A stretch of 42,934 nt of DNA from Saccoglossus kowalevskii (Eukaryota > Hemichordata > Enteropneusta > Harrimaniidae), in the NCBI RefSeq assembly GCF_000003605.2, contig NW_003125886.1, positions 609,547-652,480 of the forward strand. Reading direction: 5' to 3'. Below, in pieces: positions 1-10,130 of the stretch. The notes beneath the pieces were generated by a model. That model saw only the letters and a list, made by a program, of their open reading frames with translations. It had not been told where the DNA came from and did not search any database. Made by a program: the position numbers and the translations under genes. The stretch's first letter is position 1. Every line of letters starts with the position of its first letter.

Positions 1-463
1 ATCCGTACAATTCACAATAAACATCGCCAGACGAAATGTTCAATTTATAATTTAATATATTCAAGCGACATGTAGAAAATAAGCCGCTTAAAAGGAATGA
101 TTCGCTAGGGCCTATTTGTCATCTACACAGAGACTAAAACTGAAGCGATCTTGTACGTAGTATAAAGAAGTCTTACGCTTTGCAATGAATGACAGGTGCA
201 TGTGCGTGGTCCAGTCACGGGAGAAATATATTACACCTGGTGTAGCGCGGGTTCTGAACGTCCTATGAAACTTATATTGATATCGACTCGACAATCACAG
301 TTCTTTAAGTAACAGGACAAAATAAGATGATAAGATGGAGATTTTATTTGATTAACAGCATGTATGTTGGTTGTAAATGATAGTCGAAAAACAAAAGCCA
401 TAAACAGAACCCGCAAATAATATAGATTATCTTGCAACCACACCACAAACGATAGACCCATAG
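1..463. other. Intergenic spacer, no gene seen
   Basis: AT-rich sequence. The open frames on the minus strand (for example over 112-294 and 231-542) are short, have no recognisable domain, and the second runs into the MITE at 468-605. I see no promoter, RNA or repeat that I can support before the TTAA element. Confidence 0.5.
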
Positions 464-467
464 TTAA

Positions 468-605
468 AGCGGGGGAGTCATCCCCTGCGCATGCGTCAGA
501 TGGCCAAAGCGTGTCATTGTTTACAAACAAGCGTCTACCCATGAGCCTTTGCGTTTTTAGCGTGTGATGTTATCCCGCGCGTGCGCAGGTGACGACCCAC
601 CCGCT
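468..605. mobile_element. TTAA-flanked MITE, copy 1 (divergent subfamily)
   Basis: A 138-bp non-coding element flanked on both sides by TTAA (464-467 and 606-609), the target duplication expected of piggyBac- or Kolobok-type DNA transposons. The ends are inverted repeats. The left end reads AGCGGGGGAGTCATC..CTGCGCATGCG and the right end, reverse-complemented, reads AGCGGGTGGGTCGTC..CTGCGCACGCG, about 27 bp with roughly five mismatches. The centre holds a CATTGTTTAC core at 515-524 shared with the other copies listed here. There is no transposase inside, so it must have been moved in trans. The TIR sequence differs enough from copies 2, 4, 5 and 6 to be called a separate subfamily. Confidence 0.75.
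576..587 (-). promoter_or_regulatory. NRF-1-type palindromic site inside MITE right TIR
   Basis: The minus-strand sequence TGCGCACGCGCG fits the NRF-1 consensus YGCGCAYGCGCR at all 12 positions. The opposite TIR carries a 10/12 version at 486-497. The motif match is direct; binding is inference. Confidence 0.3.
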
Positions 606-768
606 TTAAGTATCGTATATCTCGTACTTCCACGCATGTACAAGCTAACACCACACCACAGTGCTGACTCTCTGTATAATAATATGAAACAATATGAATA
701 CGAATATGATTAGAAAAATAACAATTATCGTGTCTTTTCCAATGAAGAAAGATGATGTCATGCATTAA

Positions 769-887
769 AGGGCGGCAGTCGTCGTGCCGCGTCCTGTTCG
801 ATATGGGACTCATAGCGACGTATACAACGCGTGTAAATATTTATTTCCATGAAGTTCTAACACGCGCTGCGCGACGACCTCCGCGCT
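769..887. mobile_element. TTAA-flanked MITE, copy 2
   Basis: A 119-bp element with TTAA at 765-768 and 888-891. The left terminus AGGGCGGCAGTCGTCG and the reverse-complemented right terminus AGCGCGGAGGTCGTCG are imperfect inverted repeats of about 35 bp. The interior (TTCGATATGGGACTCATAGC.., then GACGTATACAACGCGTG) matches the reverse complement of copy 5 at 36250-36374 almost base for base. This establishes a dispersed family. It is non-coding; the 73-codon open frame across 752-973 is an accident of the element. Confidence 0.85.
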
Positions 888-891
888 TTAA

Positions 892-2322
892 GCTACGACA
901 GTGTAGTACCATGTTTCAGAACAGCGGGAACACTAAACTTAACGACACTAAAATAACTGTCACGTCGCAGTAATTTTGAATATCTCAAGCTGTGTGATAG
1001 TTCATGACATTGTAATGCAACCGTACATTCAGTACATACCATATGTAACAGCATTTAATTTCTGGTTAGTTCGTGACCATTTCACAACACTACTTGTTTG
1101 TAAAGTCGTGCTTATCAGAGTAATTCAGTTGAAGACTTTAATATAAGCAGTAAATTGCCATTATACGAAATCGGTAGTTACAGCGTTCGCGACGTGTACG
1201 TGTCGAAACCCGATTCTGCCGCTTACTAGCTAGCAATCTAAAATCTTGTCGTGCTACCGAAAAATTTACACAATTACACAATATTCAATTCGTAAACAAA
1301 TCCCACTATTTATTGATAATAAAAATCAACCTCATTTGCATTTTATTAATTTACACTATTGTATGAAACTTAGGTCATGTGCTACCCTATAAGGGAGCAG
1401 ACGATTCCTTTGCTCCACTCCATTTGACCTGTGTTTCCGGGTGTTCACTTTGTTTCACCCTTATCCTTCTGTATGCCGACTAGAGTGTGAGTGGCGATTT
1501 GAACTCGGTCGCTGAACAGAGCCACAGGAAATGAATAGCACGACGACGTTAATGATATATAATACGACGGGCTTTCATGCATAAGATGGAGTGAGTCATG
1601 TGATCAATTACCCCAATAGGCGTACGTCATTTCCTGTATATACTATACTGAAATAAAATACCGCTATCATACATCCGACTGTTTGGAACACATGCATCTC
1701 TATTATAAAGTAACATATTTGGAGTGAGCATAAATTACATGTCGTATTTTTATAGAACGTGTACATTTTCGTAACACAGATTGGGCGCGAAACTGTGACT
1801 TTAATATGAGACTTGAATTACAAAATACGTGGTAATTTTGATAGGTAAATAGTGTATTATGATTCAGAAATATATAGTAGTCTTAAATCCGAATATGACG
1901 AAAATGCAAAATTCGTTTTTGTTTTTTTCTTATATAAGTATGAATATGCATTATATACTTTGTTTATATGGATACTTTATTTATTTCAGAAAGAAATTAA
2001 AACTAAATTCTGTAAATGCGTTATGAAAGAGAGATTATTTTTCGCAGATTGGCTGTCTGAAAAGCGATATACATTTGTTGTCTGGTGCGGGGGTGGGGCA
2101 GCCAGCACATCCATATGGAAGATCTCCCGTGGGGAATTAGTTCAGATCAGCGCGTCGTTCGATATGCAAATATATTGGTGTGTACCAATATTACGCTGGG
2201 TGGGGGTGGAGTGGTGGTGTTACCATTTGGAACTCAATAGGCTATTCCGAGAGCTGCTACGAATTGTCGGGCGCCTACATCTCTGAAGATGCATACTCAG
2301 GTTATAAACACGTATTCAAAGC
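892..2322. other. Intergenic spacer with one long unassigned open frame
   Basis: No recognisable gene. A frame starting at a GTG stays open from 1852 to 2286 (144 codons, +). Its first half is low-complexity AT-rich (runs of F, Y, K) and its second half (2085-2220) is unusually G-rich (GGTGCGGGGGTGGGGCAGCC and GGGTGGGGGTGGAG). I recognise no domain, and a run of this length is only mildly surprising in 43 kb of six-frame sequence, so I do not call it a gene. A small hairpin (GGAGCA..TGCTCC) lies near 1396-1417. Confidence 0.4.
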
Positions 2323-2540
2323 GAGGTGCTGAATTGTTTGAGTTACGGACATCGAGTTATGATAATCGAGTCACGAAAACATCGAGTTACAAAAATTGAA
2401 CATCGAGTTAAAATTTGGGCATGGTTTCGCGAAAGTGAGCGTTGTTTCGAAAATATGGGCGTGGTCATTTTTGTAACTCGATGTGTTCGTAACTCGATGC
2501 TCATAACTCGATTTCCATAACTCGGACAATTCAGCATCTC
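2323..2540. mobile_element. Palindromic MITE with periodic GAGTTA arms
   Basis: A 218-bp non-coding inverted repeat. The outer ends GAGGTGCTGAATTGT (2323-) and, reverse-complemented, GAGATGCTGAATTGT (to 2540) match, and the arms continue inward for about 70 bp. The left arm has GAGTTA-type units starting at 2340, 2354, 2368, 2384 and 2405. The right arm has the reverse complement (TAACTC) at 2474, 2490, 2504 and 2518. Outside-in spacing is 14, 14 and 16 bp in both arms, so the arms share a common origin. The same peptide-like string reads open on both strands (2326-2520 + and 2343-2537 -), which is the symmetry and not coding. The centre contains TTTCGCGAAA. No clear target-site duplication was found; the right end abuts the TTAA element starting at 2547. 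Confidence 0.75.
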
Positions 2541-2546
2541 ATTTAA

Positions 2547-2632
2547 AGCATCATAAACGCCACTCCGCGTCGTGTTCGATATGGATCCAATGCGACGTGA
2601 GTAGCGCGTATAAAGTACATTGTCTGTTCACA
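2547..2632. mobile_element. TTAA MITE, copy 3, truncated
   Basis: This begins after TTAA (2543-2546) with AGCATCATAAACGCCACTCC and continues with CGCGTCGTGTTCGATATGG, GCGACGTGAGTAGCGCGTA and ACATTGTCTGTTCACAT. These align in order with copies 2 and 5. The expected right terminal repeat is not found before 2700, so the copy is truncated or eroded at about 2632. It sits immediately next to the palindromic element at 2323-2540. Confidence 0.6.
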
Positions 2633-2640
2633 TATCATTT

Positions 2641-4342
2641 GAAACTAATATATATATAATTCATGGGAGAATGTAGTCGCTTCACTGTTGCATACTGGGA
2701 CAGGAAGGTATGGTAATTTTAAGAATAATTTCAGCTGCGACATATTTAAAGTAAATTACCATAGTATTAGCTCAATTGTTTTCACCTGAACTTACACTTG
2801 CTGCCCACTTATAGGTTATTTATAGTCTCTGAGAAATGTGTGACATTGTACATTCTATTTAGTATTTATACCACGTCACTTGAGAAGGAAAATCCATTAA
2901 TTAGAACAGCCAAGCAGTGAGAACCATGTAATTGCAGGCGAACTCCAACCCGCCAATTAGTAATTGTTAAGTACAACTCGACTTCCGACAGCTACGTCGA
3001 GAGAATATTAAATATACCCCGATCAACCCTGGCATCACATCAAGTCGGAATCCAAAATATTGTTAACATCCACACGTAAAAAACCCGAATCCAATTAACT
3101 TTTCACTTGGTAACACCATTATTGGGCTATTTTAAAGACTCCTGACTTCAATTAATTTAAATTCCGCCCTTACTTTAACCCATACGCTAATGTGGACAGT
3201 GTAACGATAGCAATTGTCCATATCGAGTTACAAATTGGTCTCAAATTGTATAACCGTATACGAAGACATCGCTCATATGACCTAAGGTGTAAAAATAACG
3301 ACATAACATATTTGTATGAAAATATCAACTGATACACCGCCCATACTATGATATATCCCCAACAATGTGGGATGAAGGTCAAGATCCACCGGAACTTACA
3401 TTGGTTGTCATAACGAAAATATGAGCCTGGAATGATACGAATCTTTTGTATTCTACCATGTCAGTCCTACGTCACGGACGTGCTTTCCCCACCGGGGACT
3501 TCTTGGTGATATTTTGCCATTGTATTTGCTACCTTCTACGTACGGTTGACTGTTCAATCGAAACACTCATTGAACTAACAATGGGTTTAAACCATCGTCA
3601 ATCCATAACAAAAAAATAGATAGACAAAATCTACGCAGTTTGATTATTTAACTTCATAAAAGCTATAAGTGTTTTCGAGTAAAGAAGAGCATCAGAGCAA
3701 CATTAAACTCAACACTAACATCTACCAGTTTCGTGACAATAAAAGTTGTTGCAAAATGGAGTGGCAGTCTGTCAGCTTAAGACTCTTCATGGTTAGTGAA
3801 TGGATAAATTATGGATTGGACTCTCTCTACATTAGTAATAAATCATATTGTATGCAAGACTCTTTTATTATTTCTTGATTATGTCCGCATTTGTCGTCTG
3901 GCAATGTTCCTCGTACATACCTCTAGCCTGCCAATGGTGAACCTAATCTATGAACGCACATACTTGAAATATAGAAAATAGTGAGTTCCCCAAATCCAAT
4001 AGAAATCTCTTATGACACATAGTCACATGTTCTTACCAAGTTACGAAATATAATAATGTAACAAATTCTGTTATGTACTTTCATTCGCCTGGTAACCAGA
4101 TTTCAATGATTTAAACGTGTTAAAAACACACATTCAATAATATAGGTAAATGACGGTAAATATATACTTTGTAGAAGTATTCCTCACCAGTGAAAAACTT
4201 AGGATAGCAACAATATTTATTGGTCTGGATTTTAATATCCGGCGTGTGGACCCGCGCATAATGGAATATCGCCCCCATCGACAAAAGTACTTTGTTTATG
4301 AGGAATACATTGCGTGTAATAGCGGGACCCATTGAGGATTTG
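2641..4342. other. Intergenic spacer, no gene seen
   Basis: AT-rich with only short accidental open frames (for example 3170-3382 - and 3669-3878 +), none with a recognisable domain. A single ATCGAGTTACAAA unit preceded by AATTGTCCAT near 3215-3237 resembles one arm unit of the palindromic element at 2323-2540. It may be a very degraded remnant. Confidence 0.4.
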
Positions 4343-4383
4343 GAGCTGATCCCAGAGTCGTCAAAAAGACGACAGGTCAGCTC
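4343..4383. repeat. Strong imperfect hairpin
   Basis: GAGCTGA (4343-4349) pairs with TCAGCTC (4377-4383), and an inner perfect 6-bp stem GTCGTC/GACGAC closes an AAAAA loop. The stem is interrupted only by a short internal bulge. There is no adjacent gene to suggest a terminator, and no miRNA-length stem. Confidence 0.4.
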
Positions 4384-7300
4384 ACTGGCGTATCAAGCAT
4401 GGCAAAACAGTTACTTAATTCAGTTGTACACCTTGCGATTCCTATGCTAAATCACTGGGCAAAACTCGATTCGTAGCCTATCACCCATTCGTGCATGAAC
4501 AGAAAACTGCAATGATTTTTTGCGTCACGTACAATTATGATCATTGTTCAAACGAGCAGGACGCATGGTATTTGTAAATTTGTATTGTTTGCATTAAACT
4601 ACCAGTAAATTTGGTATGCTAGAGATCTTTACCAAATTACTAAAAATCGAATCGAACTTCTAGAACTTCTGTGAGGAAGAATGTAAAAGTGTTTTATTTA
4701 AAAAAACGAATTCATGATTTTTAGGGAAAAAAGTCAAGGTTCATTTTTCATAAATTATCTCGGTCACTTAATGTCCTTCACCAAGATTTAATTCCACGAT
4801 GAAGGTAAAATGTTGTTTTTTGCGGATGTACAAAGATCAAATGTCAAAGTTTGCAAGGGGCATTACGATTCGCTGTGTATATGAGGCAATTGATTGTAAT
4901 GACGGGCAGCTAGTTGCAGACGCAATTATATCACACAAGCGGCGCGACGCCCCATGAATCGCTACTTATATTAAACTGCCTTTAAAATGATACAATTAAA
5001 CACGTACTATTATGTACAAAGTATAAAAATAGAAACAAGTCTGACCACAATCTGGTAGATGTATGTTTTTAAGTACTGAATGAACACAATGTGAACACAA
5101 ATTGTTAATTACAATCAGGCCTGTGTTTGGTTACATAATCACCGTCCTGTTCGTCCTATGACCACTGTGTCACGTGGCTTGTTGCCATGGTGTCGGCATA
5201 CCGCGACGGTAGGTATACTAATGTCGTATTCGACGAGAATATATTCGATTTATAATCAATTTAAGTTTGACTTGAAATCAACATCCATCTTTCAACACCA
5301 GAATAATTTCATCCTGTCCACAAGGCCTGACACTTGATATTTTACAGATACAATTTGGCACACCAGTTAAATATTTAAAATGATGTTTTATTTATTTGAT
5401 CGCCAGAGAATTATTTTTAATATTCAAACCGAAAGACGCGATTTCTCGCATTCAATGAGTAAGGAAAGTACTTAATTGGCGTGACACTAACAGTAACAGT
5501 AACAATAACAGTAGGTGGGCCGTCCTCAGCGTTTCTTCAGCGACATTTCAATTTGAATTACGAGACAAACTGAGCGAACTTACAGAGTTGTTGTTGTTGT
5601 CATTGCTGTTGTAGATTTATGAACAATCTAAGCACAAACTTCGAGTAAAACGATCGCGTATATGACACACCTTATATTTTTCATGAAATGAGTTTTTGTC
5701 ACGACGTTGAATTGGTTTTCACAGCTTAATACACGTATGAATTCGTACCAAAGTAATATGAACGCTGTCAATTGGATTATTCTACCCTTCCGCAAATTGA
5801 ATTATTAGATTGCAATTAATGTATTGCATTCGGTATATTCAACAACTTCATAAAATTTGGAAATCAATTCAATTTTGCACCTTTTAACTTGTTTATATAG
5901 ATGTATATCACCGAATTAGTGGTTATTGTTCGTTTCTTCCTCGTGTTGTGTAATCAATTTATTTTCTTCTTTCGAAGAATTCGTTAGTTTCCTGATAGTC
6001 TTTCTGGGTGAATTGAATACGTGTCAGCGTTTGAGTGTGATCGGTCACAACGCGTGCTTTATCAGCAAGTACCTGAGTTTACTTCTTGTTAATGAACTCT
6101 TTTTTGCTTCACTTATTTTCACGTAAATTTACTAACCGTATTATGTGCGGGTGCATGCACGTGTCAGTGTTTTTCATTCTCTCGTCTCTTTTGATAGGAT
6201 ATGCGTGGAATTTGTTTGAGTCGGGTTATTGAAAAACGCGTGAAATGTCTGTGGGCACTTGGACATAAAAACCCCATGACAACAGAAGGTGTTTTCCGAG
6301 GAAAAACATTCATTGGTTCCTGAGATTATTTATATACCGTAACCTGCTTTGATCAACATTATTGGTGTAAGCTGCATTTACACAGGTAAACTCGTAAGCA
6401 CAGAAATACAATAAAAAGGCGTTGAACAATATTTTGTTTATAAAATATATAATATAGCCTCCTTCCTCCCCGACCAAAGAGCTGTTCCACTAACTATCGT
6501 GCCGGACGATACAATGTGTACAACGATGTGCGTCAATATATATTACGCCTTTGTGATACGGTAACGATTACAAATCATTTGTGTCATGTTTGTATTGTAA
6601 CGCTTTTATTCACAACGTCAGAATGATTGCTTTCCGATTGATCAACCTCTTGATTATACATCATCCAACTATTAGTAGTACACGTGTTCTGGTGATTTGT
6701 GTGACTGCGTCTTTAGAAATACAAATATTATATAATTATCAGTTGAATATCATTGCTGTATACTATTGGGATACAGATTGTTTCGCTGTATCCTTTGACA
6801 CACAATGTTGCTATTATCATTTAAATTTATATACAATTTCTGTCTAGTGATTGTGAACAAAAAAAAGATCTGGAATCTATTTTACGTAAATGAATCACGT
6901 GTAGATTTAAGCCAAAAGTGTTTAAATATACATATACGATGATCTTATCTACTGCAATATCAGTAGATCTTACATCTGTGTAAGTGTCGCCGTGGGTTAT
7001 AGGAAGCTTGGTTTATGCAGCCCAGGGAATAATCACATCGATATAAACCAGTGACAACATTCATATAAACATCGTTCGTGATTTTTTGGAAATACTATAC
7101 CCAGGGATATATTATTCTGCTCTATGGATAACTCATACTCAAAACATGGATCTAATTAAGGATGACTTCAAAAATGTTTGGTGTCATTATACATTGACAC
7201 ATACATAATTCAATTAGCCGAACAGTATTGCAAATTGCAGCTGATTTAATATCAGCATGATAAGCGTGGTGTATATACAATTTTGCGTTCACTGTAATAT

Positions 7301-8286
7301 CCCACGTTATGCGAGAAATCGATTTTTGCGGCAGGTGTTCGAGATCTCACCGTGTACAGAAAATCACCTATTGCAGTGTATCCCACATTTGTTCACGCGG
7401 CATAGTCTGACACAATTTGGACATGTTTATTATTAAGGTTGATTACAATTTTTAGACACCAGACTTTCCATTGAAAGCGAATATATGTCGGATCGCGAAA
7501 AAAATGGTTGAATGTATAGATGAATGAATGAATTTTGCTATTAAAAAGTTGATTGTCACTGACGTTCGATCACCCAAAGAACTCTAAATGATAGTTTAAC
7601 GATAATGATAAGCTCATTATGCCATGTAGCTTAAGAAAAAAGTCTCACATGACCATGTTAATATCATATATCTGAAGACACTCATAACTAATTCACGCTC
7701 GTTGAAATGTCACTGGCAGTAAAATCTGATTTAAAATTTATCCGAATCGAAGTGCCTATATATATATATAACACTTATAAGGTACATTCAAATTACAGAT
7801 AATAATCGCCATTTCCCCCACGTTGTGGTTCACCAGTATATTTCTACATTCGTCGAAATTCCCAAGCCTTAAGGCATTTATGATTTTCATACAAAGCACG
7901 AGCGGCGAAATAACTTACATTTGGAAATCGCGGACGCGTAAAAGTAGATTTAAATGACACCCAGGAGAAAAAGGCTCTACACCACATGTACCAACTTGTC
8001 TGATTTGGTTAGTTTTCCGTAAGGAAATATTTCTTACTGCTCAAATTGGCTCGACACAACTCATTCTATTTCTTCAGGGAGATTTGTTAATGGGTTTTCA
8101 TTTCGTTACTTTGATCTGTTTGCACACGCAATCCTATTACAATTGTCAACGTTCATATCATTTGGAAAGGATGTGTACAGTTCAGTGAAAGTGAACACTT
8201 CAGCGGAGCCATTGCCTCCACCTGTGTATCTTACTTAGCTACGGGTATGACACGTACAAGTGCCCCGTTATGGGAGCGCCGGTGGA
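4384..8286. other. Intergenic spacer, no gene seen
   Basis: About 3.9 kb of AT-rich sequence. Only short open frames occur (for example 5926-6126 + and 6581-6847 +), with compositions typical of random translation. Small trinucleotide and hexanucleotide runs exist (GTAACA-type at 5491-5512, TTG-type at 5587-5602). I see no gene, RNA gene or transposon end here. Confidence 0.45.
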
Positions 8287-8296
8287 GGGGGGGGGG
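8287..8296. repeat. Homopolymer G10
   Basis: Ten consecutive G residues within a G-rich patch (8268-8310) in otherwise AT-rich DNA. The length is likely polymorphic or sequencing-sensitive. Confidence 0.8.
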
Positions 8297-8899
8297 TTGT
8301 GGCGCCACGCAAATAACACTTTGGGGGCTTTATGATTACAAACAAATAACGTCCCTGACATCGATGACACTAGAGTGTAACAACACTTAGAAACGTTTTA
8401 TATAACATATAACGAAAGAATCGTAATGGTGATAACAATATCTAGAGAATGTTACACATGGAGCATGCAATAGAGAAAAGTCGTTTAAAGCATTAACCTG
8501 TCTGACCGTCTATCAGCAGTTTACGAGTTAAAGTCAGTAACACGATTGTTGTTGTGGCGTTCGTGTGATCCCTGCTCTCTTTCATGCATGCTTTCAGCAC
8601 TTAGAGCACGAGAAAAAGATCTAACATTTCAATCGTCGTCATCGTTATTATCGTCAATTGATTCTGTGAGCCATTAATGAACTACACAGTAATTAATGCA
8701 CGAATTTCAACTACTTATCACATTGTTCTGACTACATCTACTTCTATTCCATTGAATATTTCTCTAAAGAATATTCAAAACTGACATGTTACAACCTACG
8801 AATTGGGATTATCGTATACATATATCATGGAAGTACAGATCACAGTTTTGGATTGACTGGTAAAACCATTCGTCATATCTAGATTGGACGTGAGATATG

Positions 8900-10130
8900 G
8901 CTGTCTTCTAACACCACATAGTGTGCAGTTGGACAGCATTCTGACTATGTGAGATACACAGCAGTGGCCACATCTGAAACATATAGACAGAACAGAACTT
9001 GAAATAAAGTATTGTTATTCTTATTGGGGATGATGTACATAAAGCCCACTGGGTTCTGGAAGAGAAGTGCAGTAAATAGAAACAACCTTGTGTTGTACAA
9101 ACCATACAGGGGTTGGACAACAATTGATTCATTTAGTTGATAGAAAAGTATAGCATCCATTTCAGACTTTTGTGAGTCTTTGATGGATGTGGGCAAAGTC
9201 GAATCTGTGCATATCTGTGATAGACACTACAGCTAGCACCATCCTAGCATTACAATTGTCCTTGCTCAGCATAGAACAAAAGACTTGCAGAGAAGGGATT
9301 CTGAACATCTAAAGAAATACAAGTCACGATAGCCATGCAAGCACAACGGTAATATGGTACTTACCTCATCATCCAGTGTTCATCATAAGAAGTCAAACAA
9401 ATCGAATGTTGTATTTTGATTGTGCAGAGAGACTTCACTGAATGGCCCATGGCCGTCTGTCCAAAAACCATCTTGAACAACTCAATGAGTCTAATTATAG
9501 AAGTTGCTGATATTTAGTAAATGTTTTACCAATGGTGATGTTCTGCGATTCTTCCGGAAGCAGTTTGTCATCATCAAATACTAGTGCACTCATTTGTGGC
9601 TACATCATCCACAAGCTGTGCAGAATATATACCCAGAAAAACTGAAGCTGACATAATGGATGATTTCAACACTGTCATTGTTGAGATGAAGATGTCCAAA
9701 AAGACACCTTCTGCTTAACAATGAATGGTAAACCAGAAAAAGGTACATGTTGTGAGATTTTTTTCTGCTTATGATAATTTCTCCTTTTCAGAAGGTTTGG
9801 CTATGGCTGGGATGAAGCGAAGGTGGATACTGAAACTTCAGATTCTGAAGAGGCTGGATATCTCTAGATGTTACAAACCATAAGGCATTGGTGAGCTACT
9901 GAGAATGGGGCTCCAAAACGTTTTAGCTGCATCACTTGAAGGCCATGGAGTAGCCTCATATCTCCATCTGGTGAAGAGAAGACTACGTTAAAGACTTTCC
10001 GTTTTCGACATTGCGGGAGAAAAAAAACCCTGAAAAACTGATTTTGACAAGATAATTCAGAACGAAATATATCCCCTATGCACTCTGTATAAAACCGATT
10101 ACACAATAATAATACATTAACAAACAATTA
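8900..10130. pseudogene. Decayed coding relic, possibly THAP/P-element-like transposase
   Basis: This stretch reads differently from its flanks, with several short, charged, codon-like open stretches. A + strand frame ending at 9236 gives ..SLMDVGKVESVHICDRHYS, whose C-x2-H-[YF] ending recalls the end of a THAP zinc finger. A + strand frame over 9532-9645 (37 codons) gives SSNTSALICGYIIHKLCRI, resembling the GYxxHKL segment near the C-terminus of P-element/THAP9 transposases. Between 9645 and 9718 another + frame gives EADIMDDFNTVIVEMKMSKK. On the minus strand, 8945-9196 is open for 83 codons (..DAILFYQLNESIVVQPLYG..), rich in hydrophobics and unassigned. No intact frame, terminal inverted repeats or target duplication were found. 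The family assignment rests on short motifs only and may be wrong. A polypyrimidine-AG near 9788 looks like a splice acceptor but is unsupported. Confidence 0.2.

Noticed and set aside
2560-2590. tRNA B-box-like GTTCGATATGGATCC suggesting a SINE
   Set aside because: The string belongs to the TTAA MITE interior, is present in other copies without an A box, and does not fit the B-box consensus well.
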